37,112 nucleotides of DNA from Patescibacteria group bacterium (GCA_040390045.1 JAZJZC010000002.1:1-37112), one strand, 5' to 3'; counted from the first letter of the stretch, positions 7,463 through 16,832 are shown. Notes: generated by a model not told the origin, from the letters alone. Numbers and translations are program-made.

Positions 7463-9217
7463 ATGTTCATCGAAGAGAAACAATTTAGGAATTTTATTCA
7501 GGATTCCGGTTTAGTAACTAAAGCTGATCTTGAAGAAACTGAAAAAGAAGCGGACAAAAAAGACGAAAGCGTCGGTTCTATTTTGGTGAGTAAGGGCAAA
7601 ATTACTGAAGACGAGTTGAGGAAAATCCAAGCGTATATTTTAGGGATTACATTTGTGGATTTGAAAGATCAGAAGATTGATTTCGAGGTACTCTCCATGA
7701 TTCCCGAACCGATTGCGCGCAGTCACAACATTGTGGCGTTTAAAAAGACCGCTGATAGTTTGGAAGTGGCCATGCTCGATACCGATGATTTGGCGGCTAT
7801 CGACTTTATCAAAAAGAAAGTTCATTTGAAGATTCTATCGCGATTGACTGACACGGCTTCTATTAAAAGCGTTCTTTTGCAGTATCAAAAAAGTCTTAAG
7901 GCGGAGTTCGGTGATATTATTCAGAAAGAATCAGCCTCAATAAAAATTAGCGCAGATTCAGAAGGTGGCTCAAACATGAGCGCCAATGAGTTGAAAAAGA
8001 TGGCGGAGGATTTGCCGGTTATTCGAATTATCGATACTTTGCTCAAACATGCGGTGTTGCAAAATGCTTCGGACATTCACATTGAGCCGATGGAAAATCA
8101 GGTGCTCGTTCGGTATCGAATCGACGGAATTTTGCACGACACGATGACCCTGCCGAAAAACGCTGGGGACAGTATCACGGCGCGCCTCAAAGTGCTTTCG
8201 AATTTGAAACTCGATGAGAAAAGATTGCCACAAGACGGTCGGTTCAAAGTTGATCTAGGAAATGAAAAAGTTTCTTTCCGCGTTTCTATTTTACCGACAT
8301 ATTATGGAGAAAAAACTGTTATGCGTTTGTTGCGAGAAAGTGCTGGCGGGTTTACGCTCGAAGGTCTAGGATTTCACGGCGAATCATTGGAAAAAATTCA
8401 CGCAGGCATGAAATTAAAAACCGGTATGATTTTGACCACCGGCCCTACAGGTTCAGGAAAAACCACGACGCTCTACACCATTCTCGATATTTTAAATACC
8501 CCAGAGGTTAACATTTCCACCATTGAAGATCCTGTCGAATATCAAATGGCTCGGGTCAATCAAACGCAAGTAAAGCCTGAAATTGGTTTTACCTTTGGAT
8601 CGGGATTGCGTTCTCTTGTGCGACAGGACCCAGATATTGTGATGGTGGGAGAAATTCGCGACAATGAAACGGCGTCGTTGGCAGTCAACGCGTCACTCAC
8701 TGGACACTTAGTGCTTTCGACACTGCATACCAACTCGGCCGCAGGGGCTATTCCTCGACTTGTCGATATGAAAGTCGAACCCTTTTTGATTGTTTCGACA
8801 GTGAACGTGGTTATTGCGCAACGATTGGTGCGAAAATTGTGCGCCGTGAAGGATAAATATTTTTTGGACAAGGCTGCGCTTGCTACGCTCGCTAAGTCAG
8901 TTGATTTAAACCGAGTTTTAAAAGAATTGAAAGATGAAAAAATAGTAGATAAGGATGCGATCTGGGAAAAAATTCAATTTTATAAACCAAAACCTTCCGC
9001 CGAATCAAAAGACGGTTACAGTAGTCGCGTCGGCATTCACGAAACTTTGAAAGTGACGAGCAGTATCAAGGAGCTTATTTTGCGGGGCTCGCCATCAGAC
9101 GTGATTGAGGCGCAGGCTCGCAAGGAAGGAATGCTCACTATGCTCGAAGACGGCATTTTCAAGGCGGTGATGGGGCTGACAACAATTGAGGAAGTGTTCC
9201 GCGTGGTGTCAGAGTAG
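7463..9217 (+). CDS. pilB: type IV pilus assembly ATPase PilB (GspE family)
   Basis: This 584-residue hexameric ATPase powers pilus extension from the cytoplasmic face. It has an N-terminal MshEN-like region (about 1-150), then the GspE core with Walker A GPTGSGKT (327-334), Asp box STIEDPVEY (352-360), Walker B DPDIVMVGEIRD (389-400) and His box GHLVLSTLHTN (414-424). The four-cysteine zinc motif usual after QRLVRKLC is not kept: only the first Cys remains. An extended -10 box lies nine bases before the ATG. pilC follows after ten bases. The converging pilin-like genes at 10.4-14.8 kb are probably its cargo. Confidence 0.95.
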   Translation: MFIEEKQFRNFIQDSGLVTKADLEETEKEADKKDESVGSILVSKGKITEDELRKIQAYILGITFVDLKDQKIDFEVLSMIPEPIARSHNIVAFKKTADSLEVAMLDTDDLAAIDFIKKKVHLKILSRLTDTASIKSVLLQYQKSLKAEFGDIIQKESASIKISADSEGGSNMSANELKKMAEDLPVIRIIDTLLKHAVLQNASDIHIEPMENQVLVRYRIDGILHDTMTLPKNAGDSITARLKVLSNLKLDEKRLPQDGRFKVDLGNEKVSFRVSILPTYYGEKTVMRLLRESAGGFTLEGLGFHGESLEKIHAGMKLKTGMILTTGPTGSGKTTTLYTILDILNTPEVNISTIEDPVEYQMARVNQTQVKPEIGFTFGSGLRSLVRQDPDIVMVGEIRDNETASLAVNASLTGHLVLSTLHTNSAAGAIPRLVDMKVEPFLIVSTVNVVIAQRLVRKLCAVKDKYFLDKAALATLAKSVDLNRVLKELKDEKIVDKDAIWEKIQFYKPKPSAESKDGYSSRVGIHETLKVTSSIKELILRGSPSDVIEAQARKEGMLTMLEDGIFKAVMGLTTIEEVFRVVSE

Positions 9218-9227
9218 TTTTGAAGTT

Positions 9228-10442
9228 ATGAAATTTAAATTTAAGGCACAAAAAGCCAACGGGGAAATGTACGACGATGTGCAAGAAGCCGTCGATAAAT
9301 TTACCCTGTATCGGAATATCAAAAAGGCTGGTGATGTTGTGATTTCTGCTACTGAAATTACACCCGCTCAAAAGTTCGACGTAATGAATTATTTGAAATT
9401 TCTCGGCAAAGTTAAGACCCATGACAAAATCACTTTCGCTCACAATTTGGGATCAATGCTCGAAGTGGGGTTGCCACTTTCCCGCGCGCTGACGGTGATT
9501 GAGAGACAGAGCAAAAAGAAAAGTTTGCAAGACTTGATGCTATCGTTAAATGATAATATCAAAAAAGGTAAAACCTTAAGTCAAGGAATGGCCGAATTCC
9601 CCAATGTGTTTTCGAAACTGTTTATTTCAATGGTTAAAGCCGGAGAGGAGAGCGGTAGTTTGGCCAGCTCATTGAAGGCCGTGGCCTTGCAAATGGGAAA
9701 TATGTACGATTTGGAGAAAAAAATTCGTGGGGCCATGATTTATCCAGCAATTATTTTGACGGTTATGTTGATTATCGGAGGATTGATGCTTACGTTTGTT
9801 GTTCCTACGTTAACAAAAACATTCAAGGAACTAAAGGCAGAATTACCTTTTTCCACACAGATTATTATCACTATCAGTGATTTTCTTAGAGATCACACCC
9901 TCCTCGCTTTCGGGGGCCTTATATTATTTTTTGTTTCTCTCTATTATTTTTTGAAAACAACTATTGGCCGAAGAGTTTTTGATTTTGCGATTCTCCGGAT
10001 ACCGCTCATTTCCACTTTGGTAAAAGAAACCAATACCGCTCGTACCGCGCGCACATTATCATCTCTACTTTCAGCGGGAGTTTCTGTAACGAGTGCAGTT
10101 AGCATTACGAGCGATGTTTTGCAAAATTCATATTACAAAGAGGTTTTGTTGGTTGCGGAAAAAAATATTGAAAAGGGTTCGCCGATGTCTGTTGTGTTTG
10201 TTGAACGTGAAGACTTGTACCCGCCATTTCTTTCAGAAATGTTGGCGGTAGGCGAGGAAACTGGAAAAATTTCTGAAATGCTCTCTGGTGTGGCCACCTT
10301 TTTTGAGGACGAAGTTTCTCAAAAAACTAAAAATATGGCTACAGTTATTGAGCCATTTCTCATGGTTTTTATAGGCGCCGCTGTCGGATTTTTTGCTTAC
10401 TCAATGATCACTCCGATGTACACGGTTCTCAATAATGTTTAG
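9228..10442 (+). CDS. pilC: type IV pilus inner-membrane platform protein PilC (GspF family)
   Basis: This 404-residue protein has two type II secretion F domains (about 65-190 and 265-395) and membrane segments near 170-200, 230-250 and 375-400 (MVFIGAAVGFFAYSMITPMY). It forms the platform through which PilB drives pilin assembly. I chose the ATG at 9228 (MKFKFKAQKANGEMYDD) over an upstream start overlapping pilB. Its stop overlaps the stop of the reverse-strand gene that follows by two bases. Confidence 0.93.
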   Translation: MKFKFKAQKANGEMYDDVQEAVDKFTLYRNIKKAGDVVISATEITPAQKFDVMNYLKFLGKVKTHDKITFAHNLGSMLEVGLPLSRALTVIERQSKKKSLQDLMLSLNDNIKKGKTLSQGMAEFPNVFSKLFISMVKAGEESGSLASSLKAVALQMGNMYDLEKKIRGAMIYPAIILTVMLIIGGLMLTFVVPTLTKTFKELKAELPFSTQIIITISDFLRDHTLLAFGGLILFFVSLYYFLKTTIGRRVFDFAILRIPLISTLVKETNTARTARTLSSLLSAGVSVTSAVSITSDVLQNSYYKEVLLVAEKNIEKGSPMSVVFVEREDLYPPFLSEMLAVGEETGKISEMLSGVATFFEDEVSQKTKNMATVIEPFLMVFIGAAVGFFAYSMITPMYTVLNNV

Positions 10443-10822
10443 GCGTTGTTATTATTTTTGAGTTTCTTGATGAAAACAATAGCGCCGAGAGCGGCAATGC
10501 CAAGAAATGCCGGTAGCATCCAAAGTTTTGAAGCGCCACTTTTGGCAGTCGGGGCGTCAGGTACTTTTGTATTTTCATCAGGATTTTCCGTCGTCTCATT
10601 TTCAGAAGTTTCGGCTGAGAGTTTTTGATCGTAGCTAAATCCTGAACTTCCTGTGGAATTTATATTTCCAGAAATATTTGGCTTGATGGTCGAGTCTGGC
10701 ATCGGTTGGAGGGTTTTGCTGTCGGGAAACGTAGCGTAGACAATAGCCTCAGCGTTTTGTGTCAGTAGTAAAAAAAGAGTGGTTACGATAACAAAAAATA
10801 TTTTTTTTGTGTTCATTTTCAT
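10439..10822 (-). CDS. small secreted, C-terminally anchored protein next to the pilin genes
   Basis: A 127-residue protein with a signal peptide (about 1-26, FFVIVTTLFLLLTQNAEA), a Ser/Thr/Glu/Pro-rich middle and a C-terminal membrane helix (about 96-117) followed by KKLKNNNNA. The layout suggests a surface protein with a short extracellular stalk. It lies three bases after the last prepilin-like gene on the same strand, so it is probably the distal gene of that operon. No family recognised. A second Met at residue 3 could be the true start. Confidence 0.6.
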   Translation of the reverse strand: MKMNTKKIFFVIVTTLFLLLTQNAEAIVYATFPDSKTLQPMPDSTIKPNISGNINSTGSSGFSYDQKLSAETSENETTENPDENTKVPDAPTAKSGASKLWMLPAFLGIAALGAIVFIKKLKNNNNA

Positions 10823-10825
10823 GTG

Positions 10826-12307
10826 TTAATCGCTTAACCAGCTTATGATTTGATAGCCAGAAGACGAAAGAGGAAAACTTGGCGGAGGAGCATAGAGAAG
10901 ATTGCTGTCGTAGACGTCATTTGTCGTTTGATATCCCGAGGCGATGAGGCCAAGTGGAGTGACATATGACCACGTCCACTGACCAAACGACATGATTGAT
11001 CCGAAAATGGTAATGCTGTTTTTGACGTTTCCTGTGTGGTGGAAAATTTCAACACTACCATTTTGGGAGATCATGGCGGCATCAATTTCAATGTCGTTGG
11101 AGGAGTGACTTGTTACGACCACATCTTTTTGTGCAATTAATCCTAAAACATTTGTTCCGTCTTTGGCCGCATAGATGATGTTGTCTGGAATGTAAATAGT
11201 TGGAGCGGTCGCAGGATTATATGGCAGGAGTGCCGCGGCAACTGTTGCGCGTCCATTGACCGTACCCTCTACCCACACTTTATCCTCAACATAAATGATG
11301 CCGTTGGCAGGGATTGCTTGGGTAAATTGTAGACTTCTGTTGTTGTAATCAGTAAACTCGTTGTGAGCGACGCCGTTTACATCCCAGCCTGGCAGATTTC
11401 CTTTTAAATTTGTCACTTTGTAAACACTGACAGTACCAGCGGCATTAAATACCAACGAGTACCCTTGAGCATTTGAAGGAGGAAGATACATTCCTCCACT
11501 TTGAGCGTTGCTTTTGATGCTTGCTAGATCTGATGTTAAGGAAGAGAAGTCAACGGCGGGTACAGGAAATTGCCAGAAATTTTTTACCGATTGATCCGCG
11601 TTACCCCAAACTCCGTTTTTGGTAGTAGGACACGGGTTACCTTGAGATGTGGGGCAGGTGTAGGTGGATTTTGCAGAACCTATCGGCGCATTGCCAACAC
11701 CATCAAAACGTACGCCGTTGTTTGATTGTAATTCTCCACTGACCGTTTCCATGTCGCCAATCCAAATCACATCGTTGCTCAGAAAAGAAAATTTTGCGAG
11801 TGATGGAATGCCGTAGCGTGCTGTAATGCTGCGCGTGATGTTGGGGTTGCGCGTGGTCGCTCCTTCGGATCTGATTGTGACGATTGTTGAGCCGGCTAGC
11901 GGTGGGGTAATGGTGAGGGTAAATTGACCAATGGTTTCTTGGGTATCGAAGTCGACATAGTTGTGGGTGTAGGGTCCGGTCGCATTTGTTCCGTCTTTAT
12001 AGTCGCTTGGAAAATGCGCGAGATGCCACTGATAATAATTTATTCCTGTTTCGGCGATTTGAAGGCTTTGTTCACGATCGATAGTTGCTACCAGTACTCT
12101 CACAGCTCCGGCGACAAAATTAATAACGGGAAGCATCATTAAAGAGAAAACAAAAATGATGACGAGGAGGTAGATCAAGGTGAAGCCACGAGGAGATGGA
12201 ACACGCAACACAGAACATGGAACAGGGGGAAGTGAGCGGGGAGAAGAAGCCCGCGCGCAAAGCGCGCGGGCTTCTTCTGGTTTTCTGTTACGTGTTCTAT
12301 GCTCCAT
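10826..12307 (-). CDS. large prepilin-like protein (type IV pilus minor pilin)
   Basis: The segment PRGFTLIYLLVIIFVFSLM is a type III-cleaved prepilin leader plus hydrophobic helix, with Tyr in place of the usual Glu5. The remaining ~440 residues are beta-rich and Asn/Thr/Gly-rich, and probably form a surface or tip domain. The longest frame starts at ATG 12307, but its first 40 residues are encoded by a heptamer array and a 17-bp hairpin (12196-12321), so they may not be real protein. A GTG at 12211 would give a nine-residue leader. Third gene of a reverse-strand prepilin operon. Confidence 0.8.
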   Translation of the reverse strand: MEHRTRNRKPEEARALCARASSPRSLPPVPCSVLRVPSPRGFTLIYLLVIIFVFSLMMLPVINFVAGAVRVLVATIDREQSLQIAETGINYYQWHLAHFPSDYKDGTNATGPYTHNYVDFDTQETIGQFTLTITPPLAGSTIVTIRSEGATTRNPNITRSITARYGIPSLAKFSFLSNDVIWIGDMETVSGELQSNNGVRFDGVGNAPIGSAKSTYTCPTSQGNPCPTTKNGVWGNADQSVKNFWQFPVPAVDFSSLTSDLASIKSNAQSGGMYLPPSNAQGYSLVFNAAGTVSVYKVTNLKGNLPGWDVNGVAHNEFTDYNNRSLQFTQAIPANGIIYVEDKVWVEGTVNGRATVAAALLPYNPATAPTIYIPDNIIYAAKDGTNVLGLIAQKDVVVTSHSSNDIEIDAAMISQNGSVEIFHHTGNVKNSITIFGSIMSFGQWTWSYVTPLGLIASGYQTTNDVYDSNLLYAPPPSFPLSSSGYQIISWLSD

Positions 12308-12321
12308 GTTATATGTTTCTT
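12196..12321. repeat. inverted heptamer arrays (GTTCCAT family) around a 17-bp GC hairpin
   Basis: The left arm has four 7-mers of ATGGAAC type (12196-12223). The right arm has five of GTTCTAT/GCTCCAT type (12287-12321), complementary in sense. Between them lies a perfect 17-bp hairpin (12242-12258 with 12262-12278, loop AAA). The element sits between two prepilin genes and overlaps the apparent 5' end of the downstream one. Confidence 0.75.
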
Positions 12322-12973
12322 AATTGCCGAGGTTAGTTTTCAAATTTCTGATTGTTGCTCCACCGGTAACGATAAAAGTGCTCGTGGAATTTTTAATATC
12401 CTGATTGATTAAAATCATGTTTATTTTAATAAATTTTACCATAGTTAAATTGACTGGTTGAGAAAGTGGCGTGCTTGTGCCGGCGTAGTTACTGTCGTAA
12501 TAGTAAAACACCGGTGTGGCTCCTTGAGAGAGTCCTGTTTGGACGATTTTCACTACTTCAGAAGAGGTGTTGTAGGTTGGAGGAGTGCCCGTCGGAGTGA
12601 TTACCCCCTTGTATAATTTATTATTTGAGAGGTAATAGCGAAGCCTATAAATGATTGAGTTTGGCGCACCATACCCTGAATACAAAATAAGTTGGGTACT
12701 GCTGGCTTCGCTGATGGGGTACGAACCGCCGTTGCCCACGGTTGCGGTCCTGACTTCATTGGTAAAATCAAAAATTACTTTTCTGGCTTGGTTAGTACTA
12801 CTGACTGCAAGATTTTGTTGCCTGGCTGTGTTGAAGGTGGTTTGAAAGAGCGCCGCGATTCCACCGATCAGCATCGAAAAAATAAATATAGCCATGAGCA
12901 TTTCAAGTACTGTAAATCCGCGCTGGTTGCGCATGGAATTTTTTTGCACTACGGCAGTCTTAAAAAGTTTCAT
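12320..12973 (-). CDS. prepilin-like protein with N-terminal cleavage motif
   Basis: A 217-residue protein with the prepilin signature NQRGFTVLEMLMAIFIFSML: Gly-Phe cleavage site, Glu5 and a hydrophobic helix. A ~170-residue beta-rich C-terminal domain follows, like a GspJ/PilW-type minor pseudopilin. I chose the ATG at 12973, 14 bases after the stop of the preceding gene. An ATG at 12934, giving a shorter leader (MRNQRG), is equally plausible. Middle gene of the prepilin operon. Confidence 0.82.
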   Translation of the reverse strand: MKLFKTAVVQKNSMRNQRGFTVLEMLMAIFIFSMLIGGIAALFQTTFNTARQQNLAVSSTNQARKVIFDFTNEVRTATVGNGGSYPISEASSTQLILYSGYGAPNSIIYRLRYYLSNNKLYKGVITPTGTPPTYNTSSEVVKIVQTGLSQGATPVFYYYDSNYAGTSTPLSQPVNLTMVKFIKINMILINQDIKNSTSTFIVTGGATIRNLKTNLGN

Positions 12974-12986
12974 GATGCGTGTGGAG

Positions 12987-14804
12987 TTAATGTGAGAGTA
13001 AGATTTCGAGGGTCCCATATCCAGAGACGTTTACAGGGTTAATTATTTGAGTTTGATAGTCACTCAGACTCACTCTGACTTGATAATTCGTGTTTTCAAG
13101 GTCTGGGAACATGGCCTGTCCCGGAGTAAAACATCCTGAAACGTAATTGACGCTGATGCTCGTCAGCACAGGAGTTTTAGAATTGTCAGTCGTTGAAAGA
13201 AAAGTTTTGTATCTGAGGTAGCGCATATTGTTATTACTCGAGTGTATTGTTGTTCCGGGGACAGTGAAGTATGTACCGTTTGTACCGTCAGGTCCGACAT
13301 AGTTCCATGTTGCATTGTCACTGTTGGTGGCGATTTGAAATTTAACGGTCGTTGCAGGATCTTGCGAGGTTGGCTGCCAAAGGAGGTTGGTGTATTGGGT
13401 TTCTGTTGTGCCGGTATCAAATGTTGAAGATTCAAGAGATCCCGCCATAGCGTATGAGACACCGCCATAATCGGCGAGCCTTAATCCAGACGGAATACCA
13501 AGCGTATTTACATTGCCATCATCTTGAAAATATTTGCTTGGGTTAACGAAATTAACTTGGCCCGATCCATCTGACCACTCTTCCTGGCTCCAGACACTGC
13601 CGCTTGTCATCTCGGTGACATCAAATACGCTTGGATCAGTCAGGTTTACACTTGCGCCTTGAAGGGGGTTCCCGGTCGATGAATCTTTTACGATTACCAA
13701 GAGGCTGTTGTCGGTTTTTGGTCCAAGCACAAGCGTGTATGTCTGGCTGGTGTCCGGCAAAATATTTATTTGTTGAATTGGAGATGAACCATAAATCATG
13801 TAGGTATTCCCAATCAGCGCCGGAGTATAACTGTCCCATTCCAAGTTTGGAAGAGAAATTTGTCCGCTACCATTTGAGGTGTAGGAGTTATTAAATTTAT
13901 AAACACTTGGGGTTCCAATCAACTTTGCCCCGCGTACCCCAAGTCCGACATTTGGAATGGCGGTGCAGGTTTGGTTTAGGGTGTTGAAAACTAAATCACT
14001 CAAAAGATCGATTGAAAAACTTATCTGAGTAGCTTGGCCCGCGAGGATGGTGCCGTCGGGCTTGGTCGGGCTCGGATTGCCAACACTAATTGGGTAGGTT
14101 TGGTCGGTGGAGTAACCATTTTTTGTGACTACAACATGATAACTATTGGCGCTGGCAGGTAAACCAACTTCAGCCCAGTTACCTTGGGCGTCACTGGTTC
14201 TTGTCAGATTGATATCGGGAACAAGGCTTGTGTTGGTGATGGTGATGGTGGCATTTGGTACCGGCTGGCCAACCGCATCAAAAACTTTTATCGAAAGCGC
14301 TCCGCCTCCAGTTAAACCCTCAAGGCCTTTTGGGGAGAGTGTGCTTAAGAAACTCGTCGTGACATTTGTCAGAGTATTTTTAATATATAGCTTGAGTTGC
14401 TTGTAGTCGTTTGGTGAGATGTCAGTGCCAGCGAGAATCGTACCATCAGCGGGATCATCGATGTAGGTAACGACATAATAAATTTGGTAGCTGGTGCCGT
14501 TTATGGTTGCGTTAGTAGGACTTGCAAAGTCTGGAAGGTTTCCATGTGGGTTACCGTTTTCTGTACCGATTTGAGAGTACGGAAGATTTCGAGCGATTTC
14601 TAAGTACTGATCAGCGAGCCCGGAGAGTGTCGTATTTTCGCGAAAATTTCGGGATTGTCGAACCAACGCCAGCGCTGTCGTGGTGACTGCAATAAGTAAT
14701 AATGAAAATACTGCAAGACTGACAAGACTTTCAACCAGCGTAAACCCCCGACTTTTCTCAGCGTGAGCTTTTTGGTTTTGCGTTCCAATTTTAGAGGAGA
14801 GCAT
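12987..14804 (-). CDS. very large prepilin-like protein with carboxypeptidase-regulatory-like repeats
   Basis: This 605-residue protein begins with a prepilin leader (SRGFTLVESLVSLAVFSLLL; Glu5 present). After the helix come Ig-like beta domains that look like carboxypeptidase regulatory-like units: SIKVFDAVGQPVPNATITI near 170 and LLVIVKDSSTGNPLQGASV near 370. Most of the protein is therefore a surface-exposed stalk or adhesin carried on a pilin anchor, plausibly at the pilus tip. It is the first gene of the reverse-strand operon. The start ATG is at 14804; no strong Shine-Dalgarno is seen. The size is several times that of a normal pilin. Confidence 0.82.
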   Translation of the reverse strand: MLSSKIGTQNQKAHAEKSRGFTLVESLVSLAVFSLLLIAVTTTALALVRQSRNFRENTTLSGLADQYLEIARNLPYSQIGTENGNPHGNLPDFASPTNATINGTSYQIYYVVTYIDDPADGTILAGTDISPNDYKQLKLYIKNTLTNVTTSFLSTLSPKGLEGLTGGGALSIKVFDAVGQPVPNATITITNTSLVPDINLTRTSDAQGNWAEVGLPASANSYHVVVTKNGYSTDQTYPISVGNPSPTKPDGTILAGQATQISFSIDLLSDLVFNTLNQTCTAIPNVGLGVRGAKLIGTPSVYKFNNSYTSNGSGQISLPNLEWDSYTPALIGNTYMIYGSSPIQQINILPDTSQTYTLVLGPKTDNSLLVIVKDSSTGNPLQGASVNLTDPSVFDVTEMTSGSVWSQEEWSDGSGQVNFVNPSKYFQDDGNVNTLGIPSGLRLADYGGVSYAMAGSLESSTFDTGTTETQYTNLLWQPTSQDPATTVKFQIATNSDNATWNYVGPDGTNGTYFTVPGTTIHSSNNNMRYLRYKTFLSTTDNSKTPVLTSISVNYVSGCFTPGQAMFPDLENTNYQVRVSLSDYQTQIINPVNVSGYGTLEILLSH

Positions 14805-14895
14805 GGTGGTACTATTGGCAGTATTTTACCATGATTTCCGGATGAATTATAGAGTATTTTGAAATCCAGCGCTTCTGTTTTTTGTGCATGACGGG

Positions 14896-14904
14896 TGTTA
14901 TAAT
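14896..14904 (+). promoter_or_regulatory. extended -10 promoter giving leaderless tpiA mRNA
   Basis: TGtTATAAT ends seven bases before the tpiA ATG (14912). No good -35 is visible, as usual for extended -10 promoters. Confidence 0.65.
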
Positions 14905-14911
14905 TCCTCGT

Positions 14912-15676
14912 ATGAAAAATCGGAAAATAATTGTAGCCAATTGGAAAATGAATCCAAAAACGGACCTCGAGGCCCGTACTCTTTTTGCCGCGACCAAGCG
15001 AAGTGCGAAAATTTGTAAAAAAATCGATGTGGTTGTTTGTCCTCCAGTCTTGTATGCGCCTTTTTTTAAAAAAACCGACAGTAAAAATCTTTTTCTTGGA
15101 GCGCAAAATATTTTTTGGGAACAAGGTGGTTCATACACCGGAGAAGTGAGTGCCGAGATGGTTTCGGATATCGGAGCATCGTTCGCTATTATCGGTCATT
15201 CAGAAAGAAGAGCGTTTGGTGAAACCGATGCGATGGTTTCTAAAAAAGTTTTAGCCGCTCTTCGTTCTAAAATTACTGTAATTTTGTGTATTGGCGAGAA
15301 AGAGAGAGATGCTAGCGGCGCCTACTATGAGTTTTTGAAAAATCAAATTCGAACCTCTCTCTTTGGTGTTAAGGGTAATTCCGTGAAAAATATTTTAATT
15401 GCCTATGAACCCGTGTGGGCGATTGGGAAAAGTTTTAAGGATGCCATGAAGCCAGCAGAGCTCTACGAGATGACGATTTTTATCAAAAAAGTTTTTGCTG
15501 ATTTGTTTGGTGCCGATGTAGCGCACGCGCTACAGATTTTGTACGGCGGTTCGGTTAATTTCGAAAACGCAAAAAGTATCGTCACTGAGGGTCAAGTTGA
15601 CGGTTTTATAATTGGCAGAGAAAGTGTGGATCCAGAAAATTTTAAAAAGCTCCTCACTGTGGTCAATGCAATATAA
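14912..15676 (+). CDS. tpiA: triosephosphate isomerase
   Basis: This 254-residue enzyme interconverts dihydroxyacetone phosphate and glyceraldehyde 3-phosphate. The start MKNRKIIVANWKMNP is diagnostic. Lys12 (NWKMN), His96 (IIGHSERR) and Glu166 (AYEPVWAIG) are the catalytic residues, and YGGSVN plus IIGRESVD form the phosphate site. Upstream in-frame Met codons are rejected because the ATG at 14912 has a TGtTATAAT box seven bases before it. pgk overlaps its last 11 bases, so the two glycolytic genes are co-transcribed. Confidence 0.96.
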   Translation: MKNRKIIVANWKMNPKTDLEARTLFAATKRSAKICKKIDVVVCPPVLYAPFFKKTDSKNLFLGAQNIFWEQGGSYTGEVSAEMVSDIGASFAIIGHSERRAFGETDAMVSKKVLAALRSKITVILCIGEKERDASGAYYEFLKNQIRTSLFGVKGNSVKNILIAYEPVWAIGKSFKDAMKPAELYEMTIFIKKVFADLFGADVAHALQILYGGSVNFENAKSIVTEGQVDGFIIGRESVDPENFKKLLTVVNAI

Positions 15677-16832
15677 ATTTAAAAAAATTGAGGACGCTCC
15701 TATTTCTTCCGGTACGAAGGTTTTACTTCGCCTTGATCTCAACGTGCCAATTGTGGATGGACAAGTTCGCGATGATTTTAGGATTAAAAAAAGTTTGAAA
15801 ACTTTAGAGTTTTTAAAAAATCGCGGAGCGAAAACGATTATCATCGCTCACACCGACAGCAAAGAAACTGACTCTCTGAAAGTGGTGGCTGAGTATCTCA
15901 ATACGATTATCAAAGTTGATTTTGTTCCCTCTTTAGAAGAACTCCCCGAGCGCCTTGGGGCGCTCGGGGACGGAGGAATTTTATTTTTGGAAAATATTCG
16001 CAACAATCCTGGAGAAATTAAAAATGATCTTCATTTTGCGCAGACGCTCGCTTCGCTTGCGGATATCTACGTTAATGACGCGTTTTCAGTTTCTCATCGT
16101 GCTCACGCTTCGATTGTTGGCATTCCAAATTTTTTGCCGAGTTACGCTGGATTTTTGTTTTGTGAGGAAGTGGTCCATGTGTCTCGAGCGTTTAATCCGC
16201 CGAGACCCTTCTTGTTTATCTTGGCTGGTGCAAATAAAAAATTAACCAGCACATCTTTGGTCTCTGAAACAAAATTTCCTCTTGTGACCAAGTTTTTAAA
16301 ATCGGCCGACTCTGTGTTTGTCGGCGGAGCGCTTGCCAACGACCTTTTCAAGGCTGAAGGTTTTGAAATCGGACACTCGAAACATTCTGAGTCTGATTTC
16401 GGTTTCGAGGCGATGTTGCACAATCCAAAACTACTATTACCGCTCGATGTTGTTGTGGGAGACCCTCAAAACAAAATTTCAAAAAAACCAAACCAAATTC
16501 TTCCTGAAGAAATTGTCTTTGATGCTGGGCAAGAAACCTTGACGATGCTCACTGAAAAATTAAAATCAGCTCAATTTGTTCTTTGGAATGGCACGATCGG
16601 TGCTTATGAACAAGGTTTCGTCGAAGGTACGGAAGCTTTAGCGAAGGCGATTGCAGAAAGCGGAGTTGAGGCGATTGTTGGTGGAGGAGACACGCTTGCG
16701 GCTATCGACAAATTGGCGTTGAACGATAAATTTTCTTTTGTTTCAACGGGTGGTGGAGCGATGCTTGATTTTTTGGCTAGCGAAACTCTGCCCGGCATTG
16801 CCGCGCTCGAAGCGAGCGCGGCTCATAACTGA
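15666..16832 (+). CDS. pgk: phosphoglycerate kinase
   Basis: This 388-residue glycolytic kinase transfers phosphate between 1,3-bisphosphoglycerate and ADP. It starts MQYKFKKIEDAPISSGTKVL and carries LLRLDLNVPI, the substrate segment VNDAFSVSHRAHAS, and the C-terminal nucleotide-binding IVGGGDTLAAID and STGGGAMLDFL. The ATG at 15666 overlaps tpiA. Two palindromes are read as protein: an 11-bp hairpin encoding PERLGALGDG in a loop (15943-15970), and a 10-bp hairpin encoding the extra C-terminal tail AALEASA (16800-16822). The usual GGAKVSDK loop is replaced by LAGANKKLTST. The core is intact, so it is probably active. Confidence 0.95.
   Translation: MQYKFKKIEDAPISSGTKVLLRLDLNVPIVDGQVRDDFRIKKSLKTLEFLKNRGAKTIIIAHTDSKETDSLKVVAEYLNTIIKVDFVPSLEELPERLGALGDGGILFLENIRNNPGEIKNDLHFAQTLASLADIYVNDAFSVSHRAHASIVGIPNFLPSYAGFLFCEEVVHVSRAFNPPRPFLFILAGANKKLTSTSLVSETKFPLVTKFLKSADSVFVGGALANDLFKAEGFEIGHSKHSESDFGFEAMLHNPKLLLPLDVVVGDPQNKISKKPNQILPEEIVFDAGQETLTMLTEKLKSAQFVLWNGTIGAYEQGFVEGTEALAKAIAESGVEAIVGGGDTLAAIDKLALNDKFSFVSTGGGAMLDFLASETLPGIAALEASAAHN
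15943..15970 (+). repeat. in-frame GC palindrome in pgk
   Basis: TCCCCGAGCGC (15943-15953) and GCGCTCGGGGA (15960-15970) form a perfect 11-bp stem with loop CTTGGG. It encodes a surface-loop segment of phosphoglycerate kinase. Confidence 0.7.
16800..16822 (+). repeat. GC palindrome encoding the pgk C-terminal tail
   Basis: GCCGCGCTCG pairs with CGAGCGCGGC around the loop AAG. It lies eight bases before the pgk stop codon and has no T-run, so it is not a standard terminator. Confidence 0.65.
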
